Below are positions 34,183 through 42,633 of a stretch of DNA of 49,641 nt, one piece after another. The notes beneath the pieces were generated by a model that worked only from the letters and a program-made list of their open reading frames with translations, ran no database searches and had not been told where the DNA came from. The DNA comes from Deltaproteobacteria bacterium. Lineage in GTDB: Bacteria > Desulfobacterota > Desulfobulbia > Desulfobulbales > Desulfurivibrionaceae. A program made the position numbers and the translations under genes. The stretch is taken from contig JAJZPC010000010.1 of the NCBI GenBank assembly GCA_021811385.1, positions 1-49,641 of the forward strand. Reading direction: 5' to 3'. Each line of letters opens with the position of its first letter. The stretch's first letter is position 1.

Positions 34183-34929
34183 TTAGAATCGCCCGCCCCG
34201 CAGGGTTTTTTCGTCGTAGCCCCAGCCCCGGCAGGTGGGCAGGTCAATGAGGATAAAATCCGATTTTTGTTCCGCCTGGAGCACGAGGTTTTTTTCCAGG
34301 TCTATTCTGGCCTGGTATTTCGGCAGCAACCGGGTCCGGTTGACCACCAGATTGCCCGAGGTGAGATAGAGGAAAATGCGCCGGTCTTCCGTGGCGTCGT
34401 AGCTGATGGCCCGGCCGGGATCGAGCTCCCCCCGGTATATCGTGGCGTCGCTGTGGAAACGCACCGCATTTTTGTGGCGCTGGCCCGAGGCGAGGGGCAG
34501 CAGCTGGTTTTGCCACTCCTTTTTCTTGAAGCTGCGCTGGTCGTGGGAAGGACGCAGGCCGTGCTTGTCCGGATAGATCCAGATCTGATAAAAATGGACC
34601 GGCGTCTTGCCGCTGTTGTACTCCGAGTGGGTAAGGCCGGTGCCGGCGGACATGCGCTGGACGTCCCCCGCCTTGATGACGCTGGTGTTGTTCAGGCTGT
34701 CCTTGTGGGTTATCTCGCCTTCAAGCACAATGGTGATGATTTCCATTTCCTCGTGGGGATGGCTGGGAAACCCGGTGCCTGGCACCACCACGTCATCGTT
34801 GAACACCCGGAGAGGGCCGAACCGGATGTTGTTCGGGTCGTAGTAGTCGGCAAAGGAAAAGAGCCAGTAGGTCTTGAGCCAGCCGAAGTCGCTGAAGTGA
34901 CGGGTATCCCCGTCGATGGTTGTAATCAT
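34183..34929 (-). CDS. Pirin-family cupin protein, 248 aa
   Basis: A bicupin of the pirin/YhaK/YhhW group. The N-terminal cupin carries the metal-ligand set HPHEEMEIITIVLEGEITH with the family phrase GTGLTHSEYN. The C-terminal cupin is degenerate (FLYLTSGNLVVNRTRLLP). Bacterial members are iron-binding proteins, some with quercetin 2,3-dioxygenase activity in vitro; the physiological role is unclear, and redox sensing or regulation of central carbon enzymes has been proposed. I start at ATG MITTIDGDTRHF, preceded by GGGGGAAAG. The methyltransferase gene upstream ends 34 nt before it on the same strand. Confidence 0.9.
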   Translation of the reverse strand: MITTIDGDTRHFSDFGWLKTYWLFSFADYYDPNNIRFGPLRVFNDDVVVPGTGFPSHPHEEMEIITIVLEGEITHKDSLNNTSVIKAGDVQRMSAGTGLTHSEYNSGKTPVHFYQIWIYPDKHGLRPSHDQRSFKKKEWQNQLLPLASGQRHKNAVRFHSDATIYRGELDPGRAISYDATEDRRIFLYLTSGNLVVNRTRLLPKYQARIDLEKNLVLQAEQKSDFILIDLPTCRGWGYDEKTLRGGRF

Positions 34930-34963
34930 CTTTCCCCCAATATCCTCAAGGCGCGGGCATGCC

Positions 34964-35617
34964 TCATGCTTTCCGGCACCGGGCAAGAAACACGGGATAC
35001 TGCCGCACGCCGTTTTCCCGAGGTTTTTCAATGGCGTGGATCTCTTGCACACCGATGTCCCGGCCGCCGTTTTTCGCCAGGATGGTCCGGACAAGTTCCG
35101 GATCGATGCCGTAGTGGGCGACCCCGCTGTTGTCATCATGGAAGGAGCCGTCTTCCGTGACCAGATCGGCCACGGCCAGATAGCCCCCCGGTTTCAGGAT
35201 GTCGAAGAGCCGATGCAACAGCGGTTCGATGTCGGGGATATGGTGCAGGGTCATGCTGCTCACTACCAGATCGAAACTCCCGGCCGGCAAGGGTTGCCTG
35301 GTCAGGTCATGGACAAGGGTCTCGATGTTGTCGATCTTTTCTTCCCCGGCTTTTTGGCGAAGAACCTCCAGCATCCGCGGGGAGGTGTCAACGGCCACGA
35401 TTGTTGCGACATGCGGACTCAAGGCCCTGGAGACCATGCCGGTGCCGCAGCCGTATTCAAGAACCCGCATGGTGGCGCCAAGGGGAATCGTTCGCTGTAT
35501 GGCCTCGGCCACCGTGCGGGCAAGGGCGACGCGTTGGGGCTTTTCTTCCCAGTCCGTGGCGGCTTTATCGAATCGTTGCACATTGCCGGCGCGGAGGTGT
35601 TCCTGATCGAGGTCCAT
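34964..35617 (-). CDS. Class I SAM-dependent methyltransferase, 217 aa
   Basis: A Rossmann methyltransferase of the type-11 group: motif I VLEYGCGTGMVSRAL, motif II acidic residue in VAVDTSPRML, motif III region DLTRQPLPAGSFDLVVSSMT, and the LKPGGYLAVADLV strand. These bind S-adenosylmethionine; the substrate is not evident. The N-terminus (QRFDKAATDWEEKPQR) is like methyltransferases acting on small molecules, and the insertion around EDGSFHDDNSGVAHYG is typical of the group. It lies upstream of the pirin gene on the same strand. The 227-nt divergent gap to the next gene shows no clear regulatory element. Confidence 0.88.
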   Translation of the reverse strand: MDLDQEHLRAGNVQRFDKAATDWEEKPQRVALARTVAEAIQRTIPLGATMRVLEYGCGTGMVSRALSPHVATIVAVDTSPRMLEVLRQKAGEEKIDNIETLVHDLTRQPLPAGSFDLVVSSMTLHHIPDIEPLLHRLFDILKPGGYLAVADLVTEDGSFHDDNSGVAHYGIDPELVRTILAKNGGRDIGVQEIHAIEKPRENGVRQYPVFLARCRKA

Positions 35618-35844
35618 TGGTGTGCGTCCCGTGGGTTGTGTGAAAAAAACGGGGCCGGAAGGATGACCGGCTTGCCCGCGCCTGATGTGTTTGCAAGGTA
35701 ATCATTGTTTGAAATCTCGGCCAGCATTTTTCCATTCCCGGCAAAACTGGTGTGGTGCCGGGAGCGGAAAGAACGTACAATGGCATAACGCGACAGTGCG
35801 TAATCGGAAATGGAAAAAAAGGCGTTTGGATTAAAAAAAATAGC

Positions 35845-37938
35845 ATGAAAGAAATCGATCATTCCACCCTGCTGGCTATTCGTCCCTTGTCGTATCAAGG
35901 GGAGCAGGTTCTTCCGGGCCGGTGGGCCGCGTTTTTGAAGGCATTCCACAACCTCCTCGTGCAGGTGGGGATCGAGGCCGCGGACAGCACCGCGGAACTC
36001 ATCCTCATCTATTATGATGAGCCTTTTGCCGCCCTGAGCACCTTTTTCGAAAGCCTGGAGTCTCTCAAGAAGCAGCAATGGCGAGCAGAGTTGGGCGCGG
36101 TTCCCCTTCAGGTCATTGTGCATCTGCACCGGAAAAAAGATCCGCCCGTTGATTTTGGCGAGGCCACAGCTCCGGTCTGGGGAGTGCTCCAGCCGGAAAC
36201 CCTTTATGTGACAAGGGCGTTGAAGCTTCAGTGGAACCTGCTTTTTGCCGGCAAAAAAATGCCTGCCCACCAATTCGCGGATGCCGGAGACGGGTTGTTT
36301 CAGCTGAGTTTTTCCGGCGATCTCAGCGAGCTGAAACGAGAGCGGCTTTTTACCGGCCGGTTTCTCGCGGCCAAGGGCGCTTCCTCCGAGTGTTTTTATT
36401 GCGGCTTGGCCAATCATGCCCCGGCCCATTGCCCAAGCAAACAGCTGAGTATTGAAACCCGCGGCATCAATCGGGTTGGCTACCTGCCTTTCCCGAAGAT
36501 CGACAGCCTGTTTAAGCAGGTCATGGCCGAGCAGAAAAAAATGACGGAGCTGTTGGCCACAAGTATCGATGCCGCCCAGATCCGTAACGATCCCGCCTTG
36601 CAGGTCTATGTCGCGTATTTTGACATGTACCTCATTTATCAGCCCCGGTTTCTGACCTATGCCGCCTTTTCCGTGTTTTCTTCCTGGGACGGCGTCGGAA
36701 AATCGGACAGGATAAAGGTTGATAGCCGCAATCTCCATTCCGGCTTCGATTGTCTGCGGGTCGGCCAGTACAAGCAGGCCCTGGATTTCTTGAAGGCGGA
36801 GAGTCAGGCCCTGGGCGGGAAGCAGTTCTACGCCACTCTGGGGCTGGCTTTTGTTGCCCTGGAGCGAGGGCGGATGGGGGATATGGCCCATTTTCTGCAG
36901 ATAGCGAGCAGTACGGCCAGTACGGAAAAAGAAAAAATCTACATCAGCCTTATTTCGGCGAGATTTCACAGGCTCGCCGGTCACCCTTGGAAGGCGGAGC
37001 AGCTGATAAGTTCCGTTGCCAATCTCTATGTCGATTGCCCGGAGATCCAATACAGCCTTATACAGACCAGGGTTCAAGACGGGCAGGGGAAGCAGCAGAT
37101 GCCCCTGCTTCGCAAGCTGGCCGCGGAGGACCGGCGGTATTTCATGATCGCCCTCATGGACCCGGCCCTGTTGCCGGCCAACACCATGGTGGAAAACATC
37201 CTTTCCGGGCTGTACGATCAAAAAAACAAGGAGTCTGGGGAGAACCTGGCCGAGGCGAAAGAGGCTTTCGCCTCGTTGCAAGAGTGGTTCGGCGATGAAG
37301 GAGATGAGGAGCTGCAGAACAATCTCGCGGTGTTGGCCAACCTGGAGGAACAGTTCCGCAGGCGCTCCGTTTACGATGTTCTTGATATCGCCGACAAGGC
37401 CAAATCCTTGAACATGGTCTGCCCCCGTTTGCGCGAGGCAAGGCTTGAGGAGCTGAATGCCCGGGTGGACGCGGCAGCCTTGACCTGGGCGGACTACAAT
37501 ACCTTTTGGCAGGAATATCCCTATCAGTCCTTTTTTAAGGATTTTAAAACGTTTCTTTTTTCCGGGAAAAGAAAGTTCGTGGAGGCCAGAAGCATTGCCG
37601 GCGAGAGTCTGGCAAAGGCCAAGGAGCGCTTGGAGGCGGGCAAGGTCCAGGTTGAGCTCCTGACGGGGTTGATCGACCGGATGCTGAAGTTGAAAATTGC
37701 CCTGGACACCATGGGGATGTTTTTTAAAAAATTGGTCGTGGCGGAATTGGTGTTCAGCGTGCTCGCATTTGTCCTTCTGCCGCTCATTACCTTTGGGCTC
37801 TCCGGCGTGCTCCCCCCGGAGTTTGTCCGGCTGGTGAAAAATCCCCAGACCCAGAAAGGCTGCATGGTCGTCATCACCCTGTTTCTGGCGCCGTTTTCCG
37901 CCCTGGCTCTTACCATCCGTTCGATGTCCGACCGGTGA
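35845..37938 (+). CDS. Large membrane-anchored protein with CCHC zinc knuckle and TPR-like helices, 697 aa
   Basis: I do not recognise the full-length family. The N-terminal 170 residues are mixed alpha-beta. Residues 183-196 read CFYCGLANHAPAHC, exactly the C-X2-C-X4-H-X4-C zinc-knuckle spacing known from retroviral and eukaryotic RNA-binding proteins and uncommon in bacteria. Residues of about 280-560 are helical with TPR-like pairs (GQYKQALDFLKAESQALGG, FYATLGLAFVALERGRMG). The C-terminus has a coiled segment and two transmembrane helices (VAELVFSVLAFVLLPLITFG, VVITLFLAPFSALALTI), so the bulk is cytoplasmic or periplasmic depending on topology. I use ATG MKEIDHSTLLAIRPLS; an upstream in-frame start adds 31 atypical residues. 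A stem-loop follows the stop. Confidence 0.75.
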   Translation: MKEIDHSTLLAIRPLSYQGEQVLPGRWAAFLKAFHNLLVQVGIEAADSTAELILIYYDEPFAALSTFFESLESLKKQQWRAELGAVPLQVIVHLHRKKDPPVDFGEATAPVWGVLQPETLYVTRALKLQWNLLFAGKKMPAHQFADAGDGLFQLSFSGDLSELKRERLFTGRFLAAKGASSECFYCGLANHAPAHCPSKQLSIETRGINRVGYLPFPKIDSLFKQVMAEQKKMTELLATSIDAAQIRNDPALQVYVAYFDMYLIYQPRFLTYAAFSVFSSWDGVGKSDRIKVDSRNLHSGFDCLRVGQYKQALDFLKAESQALGGKQFYATLGLAFVALERGRMGDMAHFLQIASSTASTEKEKIYISLISARFHRLAGHPWKAEQLISSVANLYVDCPEIQYSLIQTRVQDGQGKQQMPLLRKLAAEDRRYFMIALMDPALLPANTMVENILSGLYDQKNKESGENLAEAKEAFASLQEWFGDEGDEELQNNLAVLANLEEQFRRRSVYDVLDIADKAKSLNMVCPRLREARLEELNARVDAAALTWADYNTFWQEYPYQSFFKDFKTFLFSGKRKFVEARSIAGESLAKAKERLEAGKVQVELLTGLIDRMLKLKIALDTMGMFFKKLVVAELVFSVLAFVLLPLITFGLSGVLPPEFVRLVKNPQTQKGCMVVITLFLAPFSALALTIRSMSDR

Positions 37939-37948
37939 CGGCGGTATT

Positions 37949-37985
37949 TGACGGAAGCGGCCTGCTCTGCTTGCCGCTTCCGTCA
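37949..37985 (+). terminator. Rho-independent terminator
   Basis: A perfect 13-bp stem (TGACGGAAGCGGC with GCCGCTTCCGTCA) encloses an 11-nt loop, 11 nt after the stop of the zinc-knuckle gene. Only a short T-rich tail follows (TTTCATGTT), so termination may be partial. Confidence 0.7.
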
Positions 37986-38032
37986 TTTCATGTTCCACAT
38001 CAAAGCGACTTGTCCGGCAGAAAGGGGGACCA

Positions 38033-40207
38033 ATGGCAACCTCGACCATGCAGACCTTTATCGACCAGCAACGGGACCAGGGCAAAGAGCCCAACCGCCT
38101 CATCGGCGAAAAAAGCCCCTATCTCCTCCAGCATGCCTTCAACCCCGTGGCCTGGTATCCCTGGGGGGAGGAATCCTTTGCCCTGGCGCGGAAGGGAAAC
38201 AAGCCGATTTTTCTCTCCATCGGCTATTCCACCTGCCACTGGTGCCATGTCATGGCCCATGAATCCTTCGAGAACCCGGAAACGGCCCGGATGCTCAACG
38301 AAAATTTTGTCTGCATCAAGGTGGACCGGGAGGAACGCCCCGACCTTGACCAGATTTACATGGCGGCGGTGCAGGCTCTGACCGGGCACGGCGGCTGGCC
38401 CATGTCGGTGTTTCTCACCCCCCGATTGCAGCCCTTCTACGGGGGCAGCTATTTTCCGCCCGAGGGGCGGCACGGGTTGCCGGGTTTTGCCGAGGTGCTC
38501 GCGGCGGTGGATGATGCCTGGCGCAACCGGCCTGAAAAGATCCTTGAGTCGGCGGCCAAGATCACCGCGCATCTCCGTCAGAAGGGGGCTGATTCCGGGG
38601 CGGGAAAAATCGAGGACGATATTTCCGCCAAGGGTTTCCGGCGGATCGTTGCGGAATACGACGCCGAGTTCGGCGGCTTCGGCCCGGCGCCCAAGTTTCC
38701 CCGCCCGGTGCTCTTCAATTTTCTGCTGCGGTATGCCGCGCGGACCGGCGAGTCCCAGGCCATGAACATGACCTATGTGACCCTGCGCAAGATGGCGGCG
38801 GGCGGGATGTACGATCATCTGGGCGGCGGCTTTCACCGCTATTCGGTGGATGCCCAGTGGCGGGTGCCCCATTTTGAAAAGATGCTCTACGACCAGGCCC
38901 AGATGGCGTCCGCTTACCTCGATGCCTTCCAATTGGGGCAGGATCCCTTTTATGCCAATGTGGCCCAGGATATCCTCGACTATGTCCTGCGGGACATGAC
39001 CAGCCCGGAAGGGGGCTTTTTTTCGGCGGAGGATGCCGACAGCATCCAGGCGGGAAACCCGAAGGTGCATGGCGAGGGATTGTTTTATCTCTGGACCGGG
39101 GAGGAGATTGTCTCCATCCTCGGCAAGGCGCACGGAGAGATCTTTTCGTTCCATTACGGCGTTCTTGACGCGGGTAATGCGCTTGCCGATCCCCACAAGG
39201 AGTTTGTCGGAAAAAATATCCTCTATGTCGCCCATCCCCTTGGGGAGACCGCCGGACGTTTCCGCATCCCGGAGGAGGAGCTGTCCCGATTGCTCGAACG
39301 CAGCCGGGAGAAGCTCCATGCGGCGCGGGAGCAAAGGCCGAGGCCGCATCTCGACGACAAGATCATCACCTCCTGGAACGGCCACATGATCGGCGCCCTT
39401 GCCAGGGCAGCCCAGGTGCTGGGCGAAAAGCGTTACCTCGTCGCTGCCGAACGGGCGGCGACGTTCATCCGGGCCAGGCTGTACGACCCTGTTTCCGGAA
39501 CCCTGTTACGGCGCTATCGGGATGGGGAGGCCGGACTTGCCGGGCAACTCGACGACTATGCTTTTCTGGCCGGCGCTCTTCTCGACCTCTATGAGGCCTC
39601 CTTTGATATCGCCTGGCTGCAACTGGCCATGGCCCTGACGGAAAAACAGATTGCCCTGTTCGGGGACGAGACACGGGGCGGATTTTTTGAAACCTCCGGG
39701 GATGATCCTTCCGTGCTGGTTCGCCTCAAGGGTGATTATGACGGGGCCGAGCCCACGGGCAATTCGATAAGCGCCCTCAATCTCCTTCGCCTTGCCTGGA
39801 TAACCGGCAATGAGGATTGGCTCAAGCGGGCCGAGGCCACCATCGAGGCCTTTGGCGGACGGCTGAACGACTATCCGCCCATCCTGCCCCAGATGCTCGT
39901 GGCCCATGATTTTTTGGGGAGCAAGCCTCGACAGTTCGTGGTTGCCGGAAAGCTTGGCCGGCCTGATACCGAAATCATGCTCGCCATGATCCGCAAACGC
40001 TTTTTGCCCGGCAAGATCGTCCTGTTGGCCGATGGCGGTCCGGGACAGGATTTCCTCGCGAAATATCAGCCGTTTTTAAAGAACCTTGCCCCGCTGGACA
40101 ATAAAGGCACGGTGTATCTCTGTGAACACTTCAGTTGCCAATTGCCGACCGCTGATCTGGCCGAATTGGCGACAAGGCTTGAGGCCATGGAGAAAACGCC
40201 CTTGTAA
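38033..40207 (+). CDS. Thioredoxin-domain DUF255/YyaL-family protein, 724 aa
   Basis: The N-terminal thioredoxin-like domain carries the family hallmark [15 protein letters not shown], preceded by [19 protein letters not shown] and followed by [16 protein letters not shown] long alpha/alpha-toroid region of the glycosidase-like fold follows ([45 protein letters not shown]). This matches the YyaL/SPATA20 family, whose enzymatic role is not established; a disulphide- or sugar-related function has been suggested. The usual length is about 650-750 aa, so the gene is complete. AAGGGGG lies just upstream of the start. It appears to be a single-gene unit behind the terminator of the preceding gene. 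Confidence 0.92.
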   Translation: MATSTMQTFIDQQRDQGKEPNRLIGEKSPYLLQHAFNPVAWYPWGEESFALARKGNKPIFLSIGYSTCHWCHVMAHESFENPETARMLNENFVCIKVDREERPDLDQIYMAAVQALTGHGGWPMSVFLTPRLQPFYGGSYFPPEGRHGLPGFAEVLAAVDDAWRNRPEKILESAAKITAHLRQKGADSGAGKIEDDISAKGFRRIVAEYDAEFGGFGPAPKFPRPVLFNFLLRYAARTGESQAMNMTYVTLRKMAAGGMYDHLGGGFHRYSVDAQWRVPHFEKMLYDQAQMASAYLDAFQLGQDPFYANVAQDILDYVLRDMTSPEGGFFSAEDADSIQAGNPKVHGEGLFYLWTGEEIVSILGKAHGEIFSFHYGVLDAGNALADPHKEFVGKNILYVAHPLGETAGRFRIPEEELSRLLERSREKLHAAREQRPRPHLDDKIITSWNGHMIGALARAAQVLGEKRYLVAAERAATFIRARLYDPVSGTLLRRYRDGEAGLAGQLDDYAFLAGALLDLYEASFDIAWLQLAMALTEKQIALFGDETRGGFFETSGDDPSVLVRLKGDYDGAEPTGNSISALNLLRLAWITGNEDWLKRAEATIEAFGGRLNDYPPILPQMLVAHDFLGSKPRQFVVAGKLGRPDTEIMLAMIRKRFLPGKIVLLADGGPGQDFLAKYQPFLKNLAPLDNKGTVYLCEHFSCQLPTADLAELATRLEAMEKTPL

Positions 40208-40300
40208 GGCAATAAATTTCTTCCTTGGGAGTAAAATCATGCCGTCGACGACGGTTGACTCTTCGGACTCCGCAACCTGGCGAAAAGCCTTCCCTTTTTC

Positions 40301-40330
40301 TTGACTTTTTTTTAGGCTCACGCCTAATAA
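40301..40330 (+). promoter_or_regulatory. Sigma-70-like promoter with TTAGGC/GCCTAA palindrome in the spacer
   Basis: TTGACT and TAATAA are separated by 18 nt, about 100 nt upstream of the CheX-like gene. The inverted repeat TTAGGCTCACGCCTAA lies in the spacer and reaches into the -10, where a bound repressor would block RNA polymerase. The half-sites resemble those of DtxR/IdeR-type metal regulators, but one site is weak evidence. The rest of the 222-nt gap holds nothing I recognise. Confidence 0.5.
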
Positions 40331-40429
40331 TGGTGTAGGATGGAGACAGGACGGCCTTATCCCATGGATTCCTGCTGGGATGAACAGTACGTTTTTTCGG
40401 ATGTTTGAACGAGACTTGACAGGGGACTT

Positions 40430-40900
40430 ATGAAGGCTGAATATCTGAATCCTTTCTTGCACGCCACTAAAAATGTTCTGGAAACCATGGCCCAGACGAA
40501 ACTGACCGGACAAAAGCCCTATCTCAAGGAAGGCGTGTCCACCTTTGGCGATGTGACCGGCATTATCGGCATGGCCTCCGAAACCGTTGAGGGCAGCATG
40601 ACCATAAGTTTTCCGTCTGCCTGCATCCTGCAGATCGTTTCCCGAATGCTCATGGAAGAACCCAAGACCGCCATTGACAATGATATCGTCGATGCGGTGG
40701 GGGAGATCACCAACATGATCTGCGGCGGCGCCAAGGCAGAGTTCGGCAAGTTGGGGATGAGTTTCAACCTGGCCACCCCGACCATGGTCACCGGCAAGGG
40801 GGTGGAGATCCACCACCACTCCGATGTGCCGATCATCGTTCTTCCGTTTCAGACAGACTGCGGCACCTTTGTGCTGGAGGCCAATCTCGCCAGTAAATAA
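40430..40900 (+). CDS. CheX-like chemotaxis phosphatase family protein, 156 aa
   Basis: The sequence fits the CheX/CheC/FliY superfamily, which dephosphorylates CheY-type receivers. The key E-X2-N motif is present in DAVGEITNMICGGAKAEF, the helix that inserts next to the receiver aspartate. The N-terminal phrase AEYLNPFLHATKNVLETM and the central strand GSMTISFPSACILQIVSRML are also typical of CheX. CheX proteins are homodimers of about 155 aa, matching this length. No chemotaxis genes are adjacent. Given the abundance of stand-alone receivers in the window, it could serve one of those; that is inference. A sigma-70-like promoter lies about 100 nt upstream. Confidence 0.85.
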   Translation: MKAEYLNPFLHATKNVLETMAQTKLTGQKPYLKEGVSTFGDVTGIIGMASETVEGSMTISFPSACILQIVSRMLMEEPKTAIDNDIVDAVGEITNMICGGAKAEFGKLGMSFNLATPTMVTGKGVEIHHHSDVPIIVLPFQTDCGTFVLEANLASK

Positions 40901-41004
40901 GGCAAAGATAGGTTAAAGGTGCAAGGCTAAGGGGGCAAGGTGAAAGGTGATTTTTTTTATCCCCTTTGCCGAAAATCCTTTCCTGATGATGAGGGAAAAA
41001 GTTT

Positions 41005-41060
41005 CCTTTAGCCTTTAGCCTTTAGCCTTTAGCCTTTAGCCTTTAGCCTTTAGCCTTTTA
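41005..41060. repeat. Tandem heptanucleotide repeat CCTTTAG
   Basis: Seven perfect copies of CCTTTAG plus one degenerate copy (CCTTTTA) lie end to end between two convergent genes. A looser set of complementary units (TTAAAGG, GGCTAAGG, TGAAAGG) precedes it at about 40911-40948, so transcripts could fold into a long imperfect hairpin. It does not extend into a coding frame or a clear promoter. Confidence 0.9.
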
Positions 41061-41963
41061 CTATTTTAAAATATCCTCAAGCGCTGGTTGCAGCGTTGGA
41101 AAGCGGAAAGAAAAGCCGTTTGCCGTCAGCACCCCCGGCATCATTCTGCACCCCTCAAGCACCACCCCACTCAGTTCCCCCAGAATCAGGCGAACAACAA
41201 CCCCCGGTACCGCCAGAAACGTCGGTCTGTGCAGCACCTTCCCCAAAATGGTGGTGAATTCGCTGTTGCGCACCGGTGCAGGCGCGCTCAGGTTCACCGG
41301 GCCATGAATCGCGCTGTTTTTTATGCAAAACAGAATGGCACTGGTGAGGTCGTCCAGGTGAATCCAGGGAAACCACTGGCGGCCATGCCCCAGTCTGCCG
41401 GCCACCCCGAGGCGAAAACCCGGCAGCATCTTTGCCAGGGCGCCGCCGTTTTCCCCCAGCACGATACCGATCCGCATCAGGATAACCCTGGCTTTTCCTT
41501 GCGCCCTGTTTGCCTCATGCTCCCACGCCGTGCAGACCGAGGCGAGAAAATCGCCGCCCGGCAGGGCGTCTTCATACTTTTCTTCATCGTTGCCAAAGCC
41601 GTAGTACCCCGAGGCGCTGGTGTTGATCAGGGTGACGGGCGAGGCGGGATGATCCGCAATGGCCTCGACAATGTTTCTGGTCGAGTCAATCCGGCTGCGC
41701 AGGATCATCTCCTTTGCCGAGGACGTCCAACGGGTGAAGATGTTTGTGCCGATGAGGTTGATGATCACTTCATGGCCGGCCAGTTCTTGTTGCCAGGGGC
41801 CGGGGATGAGCGGAGAGCCGGAAACCACGCGGATTCGCGGGGCGAGATCGCCGAGTTTCCTCGGGCTTCTGGCCAGGGCGGTTACCGTGTGCCCTTCCTG
41901 CAGAAATCTTCGGATGAGGGTTTGCCCCAGAAAGCCCGTGGAGCCTGCGATGAATATTTTCAT
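41061..41963 (-). CDS. TIGR01777-family NAD(P)-dependent epimerase/nucleotide-sugar-like protein, 300 aa
   Basis: A short-chain dehydrogenase-fold protein of the TIGR01777 (YfcH/SulA-like) family. The dinucleotide-binding motif GSTGFLGQTL opens the protein. Family phrases follow: INLIGTNIFTRWTSSAK, NTSASGYYGFG (the YxxxK position is atypical, as in the family), RIGIVLGENGGALAKMLPGF, WFPWIHLDDLTSAILF and NLSAPAPVRNSEF. The C-terminus matches the DUF1731 tail. Substrate and pathway are unknown for the family. It ends against the tandem repeat. The GIY-YIG gene ends 17 nt before its start on the same strand, so it is the distal gene of the pepF cluster. Confidence 0.9.
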   Translation of the reverse strand: MKIFIAGSTGFLGQTLIRRFLQEGHTVTALARSPRKLGDLAPRIRVVSGSPLIPGPWQQELAGHEVIINLIGTNIFTRWTSSAKEMILRSRIDSTRNIVEAIADHPASPVTLINTSASGYYGFGNDEEKYEDALPGGDFLASVCTAWEHEANRAQGKARVILMRIGIVLGENGGALAKMLPGFRLGVAGRLGHGRQWFPWIHLDDLTSAILFCIKNSAIHGPVNLSAPAPVRNSEFTTILGKVLHRPTFLAVPGVVVRLILGELSGVVLEGCRMMPGVLTANGFSFRFPTLQPALEDILK

Positions 41964-41980
41964 GAAATCCCCCGCTGTTG

Positions 41981-42262
41981 CTACTTCTCCAACCCGGCGG
42001 TGAAGGTCTCGATGAGCGTCATTTTCTCTGTCCGAGTCATCCGCTTGATCCTCCCTTCCCGTTGCGTCGCCTGAGCCCTGGAGGAGACCTCTTCCGCGTA
42101 GACCAGTTGCACCGGTTGCCGCCCGCGGGTGTATTTCGCCCCTTTGTCCGCAGAGTTGTGCTCAGCCACTCTCCGAGTCAGATCCTTGGCGATGCCGCAA
42201 TAGAGGGTGGCGTCCCGGCAGCGGACCAGATAGACAAACCAGGCGGCGTTGGAACCCTTCAT
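41981..42262 (-). CDS. GIY-YIG nuclease-domain protein (YhbQ-like), 93 aa
   Basis: A single GIY-YIG domain: WFVYLVRCRDATLYCGIAKD supplies the two strands, with VYL and LYC in place of GIY and YIG. RRVAEHNSADKGAKYTRGR follows with the catalytic arginine region, then REGRIKRMTRTEKMTLIE with the conserved glutamate helix. Small members such as YhbQ have been linked to DNA repair, though most are uncharacterised. I choose ATG MKGSNAAWFVYLVRC, which overlaps the SUI1 stop by one base (TGATG). A longer upstream frame is antisense-like, out-of-frame reading of the SUI1 gene. Confidence 0.9.
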   Translation of the reverse strand: MKGSNAAWFVYLVRCRDATLYCGIAKDLTRRVAEHNSADKGAKYTRGRQPVQLVYAEEVSSRAQATQREGRIKRMTRTEKMTLIETFTAGLEK

Positions 42263-42633
42263 CAGCCGCCGGCCTTTTTTGCCTGATAGCCAAGGCGGAT
42301 CAGCTCCGCCAGCACCACGTCCCGGTGGTCGCCCTGCACCTCGATAACCCCGTTTTTCACGGTGCCGCCGCTGCCGCACCGCTGCTTGAGCTGTTTGGCC
42401 AGGGCGGTCATTTCCGTCTCGGCCAGGGGCAGACCGGTGATGAGGGTTACGCCGCTGCCTTTGCGCCCCTTGGTTTCCCGCGAGACCCGGACGATACCGT
42501 CGCCCTTTGCCGGGGCTTTTTTTTGCCCGCAGTTGCACTGGGTCACGGGCTTTTCGCATTTCGGGCAGGTCCGGCCATGCTCCGTGGAGTAGACCAGGCC
42601 CGAGTTGTGGGCTGCTTTCTTGCGCATGGTCAT
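42262..42633 (-). CDS. SUI1/eIF1-like translation factor (YciH family), 123 aa
   Basis: The C-terminal SUI1 domain is clear: VRVSRETKGRKGSGVTLITG, then LAKQLKQRCGSGGTVKNGVI and EVQGDHRDVVLAELIRLGY. The N-terminal 40 residues hold a cysteine cluster (CPKCEKPVTQCNC) that could bind zinc. Bacterial YciH can influence start-codon fidelity in vitro, but its cellular role is uncertain. It is tightly packed, sharing one base with the pepF stop (TAATG) and one with the GIY-YIG start, so the three are translated as a coupled unit. The second codon pair offers an alternative start (MRKKAAHN). Confidence 0.93.
   Translation of the reverse strand: MTMRKKAAHNSGLVYSTEHGRTCPKCEKPVTQCNCGQKKAPAKGDGIVRVSRETKGRKGSGVTLITGLPLAETEMTALAKQLKQRCGSGGTVKNGVIEVQGDHRDVVLAELIRLGYQAKKAGG

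Noticed and set aside
40239-40304. 21-codon open frame MPSTTVDSSDSATWRKAFPF after a GGGAG site
   Set aside because: Too short, no similarity, and it ends just inside the likely promoter of the CheX-like gene; a leader peptide cannot be excluded but is unsupported.
41005-41060. Possible CRISPR array
   Set aside because: Units are 7 nt with no spacers; this is a simple tandem repeat.
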